A stretch of 64,000 nt of DNA from JAXMBX01 sp046349635 (GCA_046349635.1 JAXMBX010000013.1:33991-97990), one strand, 5' to 3'. Positions 25,944 through 35,580 are shown, numbered from the stretch's first letter. The notes: a model not told the origin generated them from the sequence alone. Translations and numbers: made by a program.

Positions 25944-27323
25944 ATGAACGCGGAACGCATTCTGTTCGTCACCGGTCGGCTGGCGGAATTTTCCCTGCGG
26001 CGCGTGCTGGAGTTCCTGGGGCCGCGTGCGGGCTTTGCGTATGAGGTCGAGGTGCTGGGGATCAGCGTGGCGGCGCTGATGCACGTGGACTGGGTGCTGC
26101 GAAAACTGCCTGACTTGCCGGGGACGTATTCGCGTGTGCTGTTGCCGGGGTGGTGTCAGGGGGATCTGCAAAAACTTCAGGAGCAGTGGGGGACGACGGT
26201 CGAGCGGGGGCCCAAGGACCTGCAGGATCTCCCGGTTCATTTTGAGGGGCGACGTCCGGAGATCATGGATTACGACAACTACGACATCGAAATCCTGGCG
26301 GAGATCAACCACGCTTCGCGGTTGTCGGAGGCGGAGATTCTGCAATCCGCGCAACAAATGGTCGCGGATGGTGCGGACGTTATCGATCTGGGTTGCATTC
26401 CCGGGGAGACTTGGGGGCGGATCGGCGAAGTGACGCGTCTGCTGAAAGGGGAGGGGATTCGCGTTTCCGTCGACAGTTTCAACCGGGCTGAGGTCGAGGC
26501 TGCGGTTCACGCGGGGGCGGAACTGGTCCTGAGTTGTCACGGCGAAAATGTCCACTGGGCCAAGGATCTGCAGGTGGAGTGGGTGATCATTCCAGAGCAG
26601 CCTGTCCAATGGGAGCGGATGGCGGAGACTATGGCGATTCTCCGTGAAGCGGGTCGGACGTTTCGAGTCGATCCAATCCTGGAACCAATCGGGTTCGGGT
26701 TCGCGGAGTCACTCGCGCGGTATTGCGAGGCGCGACGGAAGTGGCCTGAGATTCCCATGCTGATGGGAATCGGGAATCTGACGGAACTGACGGAGGTTGA
26801 TTCCGCGGGAGTGAATGTACTCCTCGCAGGGTTCTGCCAGGAGCAGCGGATTCACAGCGTCCTGACAACGCAGGTGATCAACTGGTGCCGTTCCGCCGTG
26901 AAGGAGTTCGACGTGGCGCGGCGGCTGGTTCGTCACGCGGTCGAGAAGAAGACTTTGCCGAAGCATGTCGACCCGCGGCTGGTGATGCTGCGCGATGCGA
27001 AAGTAAACGAGCAGGGAGAAGAGACGCTGCGGCATCTTGCGTCCCAGCTTCGCGATGCCAATTATCGTATCTTCGTCGAGCGGGGTGAGATTCACATCAT
27101 GAATCGGGACGGATACTGGCACGGGGGGGATCCGTTTGAGTTGTTTCCGCAGCTTCCGCCGCTCGATCCCGCGCATGCGTTTTATCTCGGCTATGAACTC
27201 GCGAAGGCGCTGACCGCGCTCACGCTGGGGAAACAGTATCGCCAGGACCAGACGCTCGATTGGGGGTTTCTCACACTCCCGGAAAAATCGCGACATCAAT
27301 CCGGTGAAGATTCTTCCTCTTGA
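25944..27323 (+). CDS. Dihydropteroate-synthase-like protein (DUF6513-type), probable tetrahydromethanopterin synthesis
   Basis: 459 residues. The N-terminal 120 residues are a separate domain (ILFVTGRLAEFSLRRVLEFL). A TIM barrel related to pterin-binding enzymes follows, with VIAE-like EILAEINHAS, ADVIDLGCIPGE, IRVSVDSFNRAEVEAAV and VLLAGFCQEQRIHSVLTTQ. The extended C terminus ends in a Ser-rich tail. True dihydropteroate synthases are about 280 residues, so this is a distinct subfamily that in methylotrophs accompanies tetrahydromethanopterin genes. The pterin dehydratase upstream and an FhcC-like gene at 52 kb support that assignment. The exact step is inferred. Confidence 0.75.
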   Translation: MNAERILFVTGRLAEFSLRRVLEFLGPRAGFAYEVEVLGISVAALMHVDWVLRKLPDLPGTYSRVLLPGWCQGDLQKLQEQWGTTVERGPKDLQDLPVHFEGRRPEIMDYDNYDIEILAEINHASRLSEAEILQSAQQMVADGADVIDLGCIPGETWGRIGEVTRLLKGEGIRVSVDSFNRAEVEAAVHAGAELVLSCHGENVHWAKDLQVEWVIIPEQPVQWERMAETMAILREAGRTFRVDPILEPIGFGFAESLARYCEARRKWPEIPMLMGIGNLTELTEVDSAGVNVLLAGFCQEQRIHSVLTTQVINWCRSAVKEFDVARRLVRHAVEKKTLPKHVDPRLVMLRDAKVNEQGEETLRHLASQLRDANYRIFVERGEIHIMNRDGYWHGGDPFELFPQLPPLDPAHAFYLGYELAKALTALTLGKQYRQDQTLDWGFLTLPEKSRHQSGEDSSS

Positions 27324-27475
27324 CGATTCTCCCAGAAGACGTGAATTGCGGAAAAAAAGCCGGGAAATTCCGAAAGAAAATGTCTTTGGCGGGCGACTCT
27401 GCATTCACGAAAGATTCACAAGAATCAAACTTGGATCTTCATAATGCTGTGATAACTTTCGCACCATCAAGGAAG

Positions 27476-27508
27476 AGCAGTTCATGAGTGTGAGATGTGA
27501 GAACTGCT
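27476..27508. promoter_or_regulatory. Inverted repeat AGCAGTTC / GAACTGCT
   Basis: Perfect eight-base arms at 27476-27483 and 27501-27508 around a 17-base loop with repeated TGTGA. It could be an operator or an RNA hairpin upstream of the DUF1559 gene; there is no direct evidence for either. Confidence 0.3.
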
Positions 27509-27545
27509 GAAGGGAAGATTTGAACACGAAGCATACGCAGGTGAA

Positions 27546-27559
27546 AACTCTTAAGAGTT
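27546..27559. promoter_or_regulatory. Perfect 14-base palindrome
   Basis: AACTCTTAAGAGTT is self-complementary over 14 bases, about 350 bases before the DUF1559 start. It is a plausible dimer-binding site; no regulator can be named. Confidence 0.3.
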
Positions 27560-27911
27560 ACTTGAGTGTGAAGGGCGTGTGAAGAAATCCCGGAATCGCC
27601 CAGGGAGGGGAAGGTGCCAGTCATTTGTCGCAAGCGAGACATAGCCGAGACGGCAACGAGTCTGCTCGTGACAAGGGGTGTGAGAATCTGCCCGGTGTAA
27701 CAATCGGCTCGATTTAACAATGAGCTCAAGGGCGGCTCCCTATTGAAGTGACCTGCCCGGTTTTTCCCCGTGTCTCCAGTCTGTGTGATCCTCCATCGCG
27801 TGTTTCTGCGCTCAAGGTCCGTACCTAAGTCGCGACAGGTCGGTTTCCAAGGGCATGGACGATGGTTTTGTGTTTCGAGTTTTGGTGATTTCCCAAGGAG
27901 AGAGTCTGTTT

Positions 27912-29036
27912 ATGCAAGCTCAACGAATGAGTCGCCGTGGATTTACGTTGATTGAATTGCTCGTGGTCATCGCGATTATTGCCGTTCTGATTTCGCTGCT
28001 TCTGCCCGCCATTCAGCAGGCCCGTGAAGCGGCCCGCCGTACCCAGTGCTCCAACCAGATGCGCCAGCTTGGCTTGGCGATCATGAACTATGAAAGTGCG
28101 TTCAAGACCCTGCCGACCTCTGGCGAGTCGACGAACGAAACGCTGGGCATCCGCCAGTTCATGATTCACTCGCTGTTCACGCATATCCTGCCCCAACTCG
28201 ACCAGCAGACGTTGTACAACCAGTTCAACATGTCTTTGCACTACACGAACGGTGGTAACGGCACCAACGCCGCTCCCACGGGAACGAATGCGTGGGTGGC
28301 CCAGAAGACCGTCCCGACGTTCCTGTGCCCGTCCAACAACCTGACGGAAAAAGACTCCCTGGGTTACGGGATTGTGGACTACATGCCGATCGCTTACTGC
28401 GACATCCGCCCGCCGACCGGCCTGCGCGATCCCAGCGCAACGACCGCGATGGCGACCGTTCTCGGTTCCGACCGCGCGGGTGCCCTGGGTTTCTACCGCC
28501 CGCTGCAGAAGATCGGCGACGGTGCGACCTACACGGCCTTGGTGATTGAAGATGCCGGCCGTCCGACTGGAACGGGCGGAAAGTACAACATCGCAGGAAG
28601 CACCGCGACTCCGTCTGGTTCTGTCGCCAACACCGTGGGTGGAAATCCTCCCAGTGTTGCGCTCACTGAATTGTTCGCCTCGAGCGGTATGGCTCCGGGT
28701 TCCGCCTTCGGTGGCGGTAGCGCCACCGCCGCCTTCGCCGCTCCGAACCGGTGGGCCGATCCGGACAACGGGAGCGGTATCTCCGGTCCTCCGAACCAGA
28801 ACGGCAACATGCAGGTCATCAACAACAACAAGACCAACGGCCCGACCGGTCCCTCCGGCTGCCTCTGGGCGACCAACAACTGCGGCCCGAACGATGAACC
28901 GTTCAGCCAGCACCCGGGTGGATGCTTCGCGGTTCTGGGTGACGGAAGCGTCCGCTTCCTCGCCGAAAACCTGAGCTACCAGGTCGTTCGTCGTCTGGCT
29001 CTGCCGAACGACGGCGAATTCGTGGGTGACTTCTAA
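27912..29036 (+). CDS. DUF1559 protein with prepilin-type N terminus
   Basis: 374 residues. The class III/IV-pilin-like leader MQAQRMSRRG is followed by FTLIELLVVIAIIAVLISLL, so cleavage by prepilin peptidase is expected between Gly and Phe with N-methylation after. QQAREAARRTQCSNQMRQLGLA is the DUF1559 signature. The body is Gly/Ser/Thr/Asn rich and ends with FAVLGDGSVRFLAENL, the typical family close. Planctomycetes encode dozens of these pseudopilins, exported by a type II secretion-like machine; function is unknown. AAGGAG lies 12 bases before the ATG. A strong terminator follows, so it is a single-gene unit. Confidence 0.93.
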   Translation: MQAQRMSRRGFTLIELLVVIAIIAVLISLLLPAIQQAREAARRTQCSNQMRQLGLAIMNYESAFKTLPTSGESTNETLGIRQFMIHSLFTHILPQLDQQTLYNQFNMSLHYTNGGNGTNAAPTGTNAWVAQKTVPTFLCPSNNLTEKDSLGYGIVDYMPIAYCDIRPPTGLRDPSATTAMATVLGSDRAGALGFYRPLQKIGDGATYTALVIEDAGRPTGTGGKYNIAGSTATPSGSVANTVGGNPPSVALTELFASSGMAPGSAFGGGSATAAFAAPNRWADPDNGSGISGPPNQNGNMQVINNNKTNGPTGPSGCLWATNNCGPNDEPFSQHPGGCFAVLGDGSVRFLAENLSYQVVRRLALPNDGEFVGDF

Positions 29037-29109
29037 TTGTCCTCTCAAAGGACAAAATTGCTGAAGTTGTCCGTCCTCCTGTGACGAACATCTTGGCGAT
29101 GAGGCTCCG

Positions 29110-29145
29110 GCGGCATCCGCTTTCCAGCGGATGCCGCTTTTTTGT
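29110..29145 (+). terminator. Terminator of the DUF1559 gene
   Basis: GCGGCATCCGCT pairs with AGCGGATGCCGC (loop TTCC) and is followed by TTTTTTG, 74 bases after the stop. Confidence 0.92.
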
Positions 29146-29292
29146 TTGTCTGAGTTCGGACCGGGCAACGTCTTCCAGAAAATGATGAAAAACAGTGTCG
29201 AAGCCACAGCCACCCCATGCCTTGTGCAAATAGAAGAGAGGCTCTTACACTGAAGGGAGAACGCCCCGCTCGTTGCCTGGACGGAATTTCAC

Positions 29293-30717
29293 ATGCCTGT
29301 GGTCGTGGAACTCGAAAACTGCCCCGATCCCTGGCAAGCGATGCGGCATCTGGCGGACTGGGCCGATCCGGTCCTCCTGGAAAGCAATCTCCGGCGGGCA
29401 CATGTCGGACGCTATTCCTTCCTGACGGCGGATCCCTATCGGCGGATCGATCTGCCGCGAGTTGAATACGGCACTGATCCCCTGGCGGAAGTTCGGCGCA
29501 TCCTGCAGGTTTCTCCGCAGCCCACTGTCGCCGGTTTGCCACCCTTTCAGGGGGGGGCGGTCGGATTGCTGTCTTATGAATGTGCGGGGGCCTGGGAGCG
29601 ACTGCCACGCAGCGGGCGGGATGAATTTCAGTTCCCAGATCTCGCGATCGGATTTTACGATTGGGTGCTCGCGTGGGATCACGAGCAAGGCAGGGCGTGG
29701 ATCATCGCCCACGATGTGCCCGGGAAGGAAGGGCATTCTCGTCTGAATGCAGGAGAACGGGTACGGCAAGTCCGAGCCCGATTGCAGGAAGAACCGGTTG
29801 AGGCGGGTGTTATCGGCCGGAAGCCAGGGGAAGAGATTTCGGCGGAACGAATTTCACCGCAGTTCCCTGTGCCGAATCACCCGGAGATCAGCAGCAATTT
29901 TGAACGGAGTGCCTACCTGCGTGCGGTGGAGCGCGTGCTGGAATATCTCCGGGCGGGGGATATCTTTCAGGTCAACCTGGCTCAACGGCTGTTGGCGCGA
30001 CAGAGTTGTTCCGCCGGAGAATTGTACGCGCGGCTGCGGCGAAAAAACCCGGCCCCCTTTTCCGCTCTCGTGGTGACGGCGGATTGGGCGTTGATCAGCG
30101 CCAGCCCGGAACGTTTCCTCGCGGTGAAAGAGGGAGAAGTCGAAACCCGTCCGATCAAGGGGACACGGCGGAGGCAGGCCTATCCCGCGGCGGATCTCTT
30201 CACGCGTGACGAACTGCGGGAGAGCAGCAAGGATCTCGCGGAGAATACGATGATTGTGGACCTGCTGCGGAACGATCTGTCCAAAGTCTGTCAGCCGGGG
30301 TCCATGAAGATTCCGCAACTCTGCCAGGTGGAGATGTATGAAACAGTGCAGCATCTTGTTTCGGAAGTGCGCGGATTTGCCTGCAGAAGAATGCGATGCG
30401 TTGGATCTGGATGCAGGCGTGTTTTCCCGAGGATCGATCACGGTGCTCCTGCGTGCGATGGAGATCATCTCCGAATTTGAGCCGCACGTTCGGGGTCCGT
30501 ACTCGCGGGACATTGTTTTACCTGGGGTTCGAGCAGGCAGATGGACAGCAAGTATCCTGATCCGCACGTTCCTCCAGAAAAATGGCTGGTGGCAATTTCC
30601 GGTGGGAGGAGGAATCGTCACACAGTCCGACCCTGAACTGGAATACCAGGAGACTTTGCACAAGGCGGCCGGTTTGTTCCGTGCCCTGCATCTGGATGGA
30701 GGGAAGCGCGGCGATGA
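29293..30717 (+). CDS. pabB: Aminodeoxychorismate synthase component I (C-terminal frameshifts)
   Basis: Chorismate-utilising enzyme that makes aminodeoxychorismate for p-aminobenzoate. The motif ETRPIKGTRRR carries the Lys that marks PabB; anthranilate synthase has PIAGTR. ENTMIVDLLRNDLSKVC and VEMYETVQHLVSEVRG follow. At about 30372 the frame slips: the expected SITGAPK region is scrambled, and MEIISEFEPHVRGPY and ILIRTFLQKNGWWQFPVGGG continue in a second frame. The reconstructed stop overlaps the pabA start as ATGA. p-Aminobenzoate feeds folate and, in C1-using planctomycetes, possibly methanopterin-type cofactors, matching genes nearby. Confidence 0.85.
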
Positions 30718-31297
30718 TTCTGTTAATCGACAATTACGACAGCTTCGTCTACAACCTGAGCCGTTACTTGCAGGAACTTGGCTGCGAGACGGCGTCCGCA
30801 ACGATGCTTTGTCCTTGAAAGGAAAGATCGAACACCTGTCGTCGGCGAATCGTCCTCTCTCCGCCGTACTCCCGGGAGGCGGTGATTCCGATGGACGTGG
30901 TGCGACAGTTCGGACCGCGTCTCCCGATCCTGGGGGTCTGCCTGGGGCACCAGGCAATTGCGATGGCCTTGGGAGGCGAAATTGTGCGTGCCCTGCAGCC
31001 GGTGCATGGACGGTTGTCCTGGTGAAGCATGATGGAAGCCGGCTGTTCTCGAAGGGGTTCCGAACCCGTTTCGGGCCGGTCGTTATCATTCGCTGATCGT
31101 CGAGGAGACGACGCTTCCGACGGATCTCACAGTGACCGCCCGGACGGCGGAACAGGGGTTGGTCATGGCCGTGGAGCACCGCCAATGGCTGCCGTTCGGT
31201 GTGACCGCATCTCGAGTCGGTCCTGACGCCGGAGGGACGTCGGATCCTGTCGAACTGGGGACGGTGCATCGCAATCCAGCCGCATCCCTCCGGATGA
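30714..31297 (+). pseudogene. pabA: Aminodeoxychorismate/anthranilate synthase component II, frame broken as read
   Basis: Starts MILLIDNYDSFVYNLSRYLQ, then breaks near 30805. The amidotransferase core reads in other frames: GVCLGHQAIAMALGG (nucleophile Cys), RYHSLIVEETTLP, and a C terminus with ESVLTPEGRRILSNWGRC and a stop at 31297. At least four indels are required over 500 bases. The first ATG overlaps the pabB stop, a classic coupled pair. PabA and TrpG cannot be told apart by sequence, and one protein often serves both; the PabB partner favours PabA. Confidence 0.8.
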
Positions 31298-31850
31298 GAT
31301 TCCTCCCCGTCAGACTCGGATGACGAGCCGGCGGGGTGCGCGGTCGACCCGCGGCCGATGTTCTGGTGAAGCTCGAAAGCGGATCGCGCGCGGAGCGCGT
31401 CGGCGCTGGGTGACCAGGGGCAGGAATTGTGTGACCGGAGTCGTGATTACGGGACTCAAAGCCGGCGGTCCGGTCACGTCTCTCTGGCAAATTGTTCCTG
31501 TCAAACTGTTCGGGTTGTCCCGATTCTTCCTCGGAAAAAGAGAGGGCACCGGCGTCGTACTTCACAAAATCTCTGAAGAAGCATGAATTTGCGTGTCTCG
31601 CGCGAATCGCGGCACTCATTCCCGTCCGATATCTGTTAGTGAGCCACACGGTTTCTGGCCGGTGACGAGACCGGCATCAAGGCATTGGGTGGCCACGATC
31701 CCCATCCCTCAAAGGGATTTGAGGCAGGTTGGAGTGATTTCTTCGTCAGGTTGACGTGCGAGGAGTTTGCCGATCACGGGAAGAGCGGCAGGCCTCGAGG
31801 CCGGACGGATTGAGACGACCGACTACCTCGTGAGGTGCAGGGGAGACAGG
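31298..31850. other. Gap between pabA and the thioredoxin-like gene
   Basis: 553 bases. An 88-codon frame (31320-31586) exists but is very Arg rich, lacks a ribosome site and resembles no family, so I do not call it. The GC-rich GATCGCGCGCGGAGCGCGTC (about 31380-31399) could form a hairpin. Confidence 0.35.
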
Positions 31851-32735
31851 ATGCGACGTAACAGCGTGGGATGGACTCGAGGGACTCTGCTGATCGTCAT
31901 CGGGCTCTTGGGGAACTCGGTGCTATGGGCCGCGGGGCACGGCATCTGGGAAGCAGACTTTGCCCAGGCCGAAGCGCTGGCGAAAAAAACCGAACGGCCG
32001 TTGCTGATTCATTTTCATGCGTCCTGGTGCGGTCCCTGCCGGGGGATGGAATCGACGGTCTTGAATTCTCCCGAACTGCAACGTGCGGTGACAGACCGGG
32101 TCGTCGCGGTGAAGGTGGACATCGATCAGCATCCGGAAGTCGCAGACAAGTTCAGCGTCAGCATGCTGCCGAGCGATTGCCTGGTTGCGCCGGACGGCAA
32201 AATTCTGTATCGCAAAGAGGGAGCCAGTTCGAAATCGGCGTATGTCTCAGCGATTGAGAGCAGCACACAAAGATTCGTCGCGAGTCGTTCAGCCACGAAG
32301 GTCGTCTCAGGGGGAAGTTCGACCGCTGCTGTGAAAAAGAAACCGGAGATCACCCCACCCCGGCAGATCCTGGGGATGGATGGGTATTGCCCCGTTTCCT
32401 TGTGGCGGAACCGGGAGTGGGTGAAGGGGGACTCTGCGTATGGTCTGATTTATCTGGGAGTCATCTTCCACTTCAAGGGGCCTGAAGAGCGGGACGAATT
32501 CCTGGTCAACGCGGACCAATACGCTCCCATGCTTTCGGGATGCGACCCGGTGCAGTTCTGGGAGACCCGTCGTGCGGTGCAGGGGAGTCCGAAATACGCG
32601 GCGTTCTACAACAGCCGGCTGTACCTGTTTGAGAATATCGAGAATCGGGTGAAGTTCCGGGAGAACCCCGATCGATATCTGCAACAAAAACAAGTGGTTC
32701 AGGCGGACTCGATCGAGAATCCGACGCTGCGTTGA
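31851..32735 (+). CDS. Secreted thioredoxin-fold protein with C-terminal YHS-like domain
   Basis: 294 residues from an ATG preceded by GGGGAGACAGG; longer starts would bury the signal peptide MRRNSVGWTRGTLLIVIGLL. The thioredoxin domain has the active site HASWCGPCRGM (CGPC) and SVSMLPSDCLVAPDG, where the usual cis-Pro follows Leu. A linker rich in Ser and Lys leads to a YHS-like domain: GMDGYCPVSLW, then YLGVIFHFKGPEERDEFLVN and DQYAPMLSGCDPVQF. YHS domains bind or sense metals. The combination suggests an exported redox or metal-handling protein. It stands alone between two large gaps. Confidence 0.8.
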   Translation: MRRNSVGWTRGTLLIVIGLLGNSVLWAAGHGIWEADFAQAEALAKKTERPLLIHFHASWCGPCRGMESTVLNSPELQRAVTDRVVAVKVDIDQHPEVADKFSVSMLPSDCLVAPDGKILYRKEGASSKSAYVSAIESSTQRFVASRSATKVVSGGSSTAAVKKKPEITPPRQILGMDGYCPVSLWRNREWVKGDSAYGLIYLGVIFHFKGPEERDEFLVNADQYAPMLSGCDPVQFWETRRAVQGSPKYAAFYNSRLYLFENIENRVKFRENPDRYLQQKQVVQADSIENPTLR

Positions 32736-32788
32736 GGGGTATTCGGGGCCGATTCTCGTCCTAAATCCCCTGAAATCGCAGACTTGAA

Positions 32789-32816
32789 TTGACACAATCC
32801 GCCAGTCAGGTATGAT
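32789..32816 (+). promoter_or_regulatory. Near-consensus sigma-70 promoter ahead of the rho leader
   Basis: TTGACA (32789-32794) and TATGAT (32811-32816) with a 16-base spacer. The -35 matches consensus fully and the -10 in five of six bases. Predicted start is near 32823. The next plus-strand gene is rho, 1.0 kb downstream. Confidence 0.6.
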
Positions 32817-32822
32817 TATTCG

Positions 32823-33841
32823 TACGTCCTGTGTGCTGGCTTGGGTTTGATCCTCTCCGCAGGATGGTTCGACTGCATTGATCGCTTTGACCCGCAGGTC
32901 ATCTGATCACGGCGTATTTAGGCTCAGTCGTCTCCGAGTTCGTCAGGAACTCCGACAAACTCTTCAAGAAACGGATTCCGTGGCAGTGCGTGCGGGGCGT
33001 AACCCCATTGTCATCTGGTTTTCGTTCTGCCAGGATTTCGCGGCGGTTTTGTTTCGTTCCTGAATCGATCTTCATCTGTGACGCATTCGTCGATGTCGCA
33101 AATGAAATGTGGACCCAAGGCTGAGTGTTGAGACATGCTCTTGGAGACCATGGAGAGTTTGCGCTTCGGACGACTGATTCTGTCGCCGGGCGGGCCTGAT
33201 CATTTCCTTGGAATCTTATTTCGAATCATCGGTGATTTTTCAAAAATCGAGCGGGGTTACAGACTGCGCATTCTGCGATGGAATGAATTGTCGACCGCTT
33301 GATCGTAGAAGCTGCCTTTTTCAGCCTCTGTGACGTGTGCAGGGAGAGAGAATAACTGGCAGCTCTGAAGGCACGTGCGGAGTCTTGAGGCAGATTGACG
33401 CCGGTTTCCGGTACCGGAAGTCCGCCAGCGAGAATTCTCCCAGTGAGAATTCAAGGGCGGTGTCGGCTGTGACTAGCTCGTTGCTTGTCGATTTCAGGCC
33501 AATTGGGCCTGGGGACAATCACGATTCCGCGCCGGAAAGGCTTCGGTCACCAGGAATCGATGTTGTCCTGTCGTTGAGCAATCCCTGGGTTCGCGTCGGG
33601 GAGAGAGTTTTCCCCGAGGAAAGCGAATCCGCGTGATCGGCAAACTGTCCGTGGGATGTTCTGCCGTTGAGATGTTTTGCAGGGCTAAGAAGATCCCGCA
33701 GAGGTTGGACGCGAGGCTTGGGGCGGATCCGGGTTGGATCTGCCGAGTCCGTGAGATCGTGTTCCGGTTGATTCCGGGCCGCTCATCCACCGTCCTGTTC
33801 TCGTCATTTTTTTGTTTCGAATTTCCGTTCAGGTGAAGTAT
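32823..33841 (+). other. About 1-kb gene-free stretch upstream of rho: long leader or ncRNA
   Basis: No supported reading frame on either strand. It is not obviously RNase P RNA, tmRNA, SRP RNA or 6S RNA by their conserved cores. The direct repeat GAGAATTCTCCCAGTGAGAATTC-like (33430-33455) is the clearest local pattern. If the promoter at 32789 is used, rho mRNA would carry a leader of about 1,020 bases. rho is autoregulated by its leader in other bacteria. A separate small RNA is also possible. Confidence 0.45.
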
Positions 33842-35575
33842 ATGGCTCCTCGAGGTTCCCAGTCGCGCGAAGATGAAACCGACACCCCGGCTCCCCGCAG
33901 AACGCGTCGTCCCCGCAAGACGGCCGCGGTGGACCCCGCCGCGACAGAGTCTGCTCGCAGTTCTGATGAAGGACGGAGCGAGGCTTCCGAGTCCCGATCC
34001 CAGGAGACTCATGCTTCCCGCGAAGAATATTCCCGACCCGCGTCGGAACCCCGCATGCTGGACTTTGAAGATTCCGGCGGAGGGGAAGATTTTGGTGCCG
34101 GAATTCTCTCGACCTCGGGAGGATCCTCATCCGATTCCGACCAGCAGGGAGAAGGGGGCAACCAGGGTTACCGGGATGGTGGTCGCCGCCGTCGTCGTCG
34201 CCGTCGCTCACGCGGTGGCGGGGGATACCAGACCTCTGAAGGAAGCAGCAACAACAACCGCACCCAGGGGGGCCAGAGCGGCGGGTACCAGGGGGGAGGA
34301 TATCAGGGAGGCGGGTATCAAGGAGGCCAAGGGGGTGGCGGAGGCCAGCGGCAACGTGGCCGCAGCAACTATCGGGATCGCAATCGGAACCGTGACCGAA
34401 ATCGCGGGGATTATGATCGCGATCGCAGCAATTACAGCAGTGCCCGGGACAGCAATGCGCCGTCCATCGGGACGATCGAGGGGATTCTCGAACTGCATCC
34501 CAAGGGATACGGTTTTCTCCGCGATCCTCAGAACAACTATGCGTCCGTGAAGACGGATGCGTTTGTCTCCGCCTCGCTGATTGAAAAGCACAAACTCCGG
34601 GAAGGGGTTCTGCTGAAGGGTGAGGCGATTGAAGGGATCAAGGGGCAGGGGCCCCGATTGCGGTCCGTGGAAACCGTCGATGGGCGGACTTTGGAGGAAT
34701 ATGCCCTCCTCAAGCCGTTCGATGAACTGACCGCCATCAATCCTTTCGAACAGATTCACCTGGAGACCGGTTCCACTCCGGTGACGATGCGGGTCATGGA
34801 CCTGCTGACTCCAATCGGAAAGGGACAGCGGGCGCTGATTGTCGCTCCTCCCCGGACCGGCAAGACCATGCTCCTGCAGGAAATCGCCAACGCCGTCAGC
34901 ACCAACCATCCGGAATTGCACCTGATGGTCCTGTTGATCGACGAACGTCCGGAAGAAGTGACGGAAATGCGTCGGCGTGTGCGTGGAGAGGTTATCGCCT
35001 CCTCGATGGACCGCGATGTCGAAAGCCACGTCCGGATCGCCCAGTTGATCGTGGAACGGGGTAAGCGAATCGCGGAAGCGGGGGGGGAAGTCTTCATCCT
35101 GCTGGACAGCATCACGCGGACCGCGCGAGCCTTCAACAAGTGGAGCGGCAACAGCGGTCGGACGATGTCGGGCGGTCTGGATGTCAAAGCCCTCGACATT
35201 CCCAAGAAACTGTTCGGGACTGCTCGCCGGTTTGATGAAGGGGGTTCGCTCACCGTTGTGGCGACGGCCTTGATCGATACCGGAAGCAGGATGGACGAAG
35301 TGATCTTCCAGGAGTTCAAGGGGACCGGGAATATGGAACTGGTTCTCAATCGGCAACTGGCGGATCGCCGGATCTGGCCCGCGATGGATATTCAGATGTC
35401 CGGAACACGCCGCGAAGAAAAGATCCTCTCTCCGGAAACTCTGGAAGGGGTGACAATTCTTCGCCGCAGCCTGGTGTCGCTCAATCCGGTCGAGGCGATG
35501 GAACAACTGATCCGGACGCTGGCCCGGTTCAAATCCAACGAGGAATTTCTCGCCAAGATCCGGACGATTCTGTAG
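33842..35575 (+). CDS. rho: Transcription termination factor Rho with long disordered N-terminal extension
   Basis: 577 residues against about 419 in E. coli. Residues 1-209 are an extension: acidic/Arg-mixed to about 75, Gly/Ser to 110, eight successive Arg at 115-122, GGGYQ repeats at about 147-160, and an Arg/Asp/Tyr/Asn segment to 205. The Rho RNA-binding domain starts at GTIEGILELHPKGYGFLR. The ATPase domain has APPRTGKT (335-342), LLIDERPEEVTEM, LLDSITRTARAFN and the Q/R loops up to RREEKILSPETLEG. The start has AGGTGAAG seven bases upstream. The C-terminal core is complete, so a working helicase is expected. Copy 4 of the element and a hairpin terminator follow. Confidence 0.95.
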   Translation: MAPRGSQSREDETDTPAPRRTRRPRKTAAVDPAATESARSSDEGRSEASESRSQETHASREEYSRPASEPRMLDFEDSGGGEDFGAGILSTSGGSSSDSDQQGEGGNQGYRDGGRRRRRRRRSRGGGGYQTSEGSSNNNRTQGGQSGGYQGGGYQGGGYQGGQGGGGGQRQRGRSNYRDRNRNRDRNRGDYDRDRSNYSSARDSNAPSIGTIEGILELHPKGYGFLRDPQNNYASVKTDAFVSASLIEKHKLREGVLLKGEAIEGIKGQGPRLRSVETVDGRTLEEYALLKPFDELTAINPFEQIHLETGSTPVTMRVMDLLTPIGKGQRALIVAPPRTGKTMLLQEIANAVSTNHPELHLMVLLIDERPEEVTEMRRRVRGEVIASSMDRDVESHVRIAQLIVERGKRIAEAGGEVFILLDSITRTARAFNKWSGNSGRTMSGGLDVKALDIPKKLFGTARRFDEGGSLTVVATALIDTGSRMDEVIFQEFKGTGNMELVLNRQLADRRIWPAMDIQMSGTRREEKILSPETLEGVTILRRSLVSLNPVEAMEQLIRTLARFKSNEEFLAKIRTIL

Positions 35576-35580
35576 AACTT

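Larger units (their letters stand above)
27324..27911. other. Gap before the DUF1559 gene, rich in small palindromes
   Basis: 588 bases with no supported gene. It contains a hairpin and a perfect palindrome listed separately, and several TGTGA-containing runs between 27480 and 27590. It should hold the DUF1559 promoter and leader. Confidence 0.4.

Noticed and set aside
27439..27729. 96-codon minus-strand frame in the DUF1559 upstream gap
   Set aside because: No ribosome site or family; overlaps the palindromes.
31320..31586. 88-codon Arg-rich frame between pabA and the thioredoxin gene
   Set aside because: No ribosome site, biased composition and no family likeness; probably chance in GC-rich DNA.
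32823..33841. RNase P RNA, tmRNA, SRP RNA or 6S RNA in the rho upstream gap
   Set aside because: Their conserved core sequences were looked for and not found.
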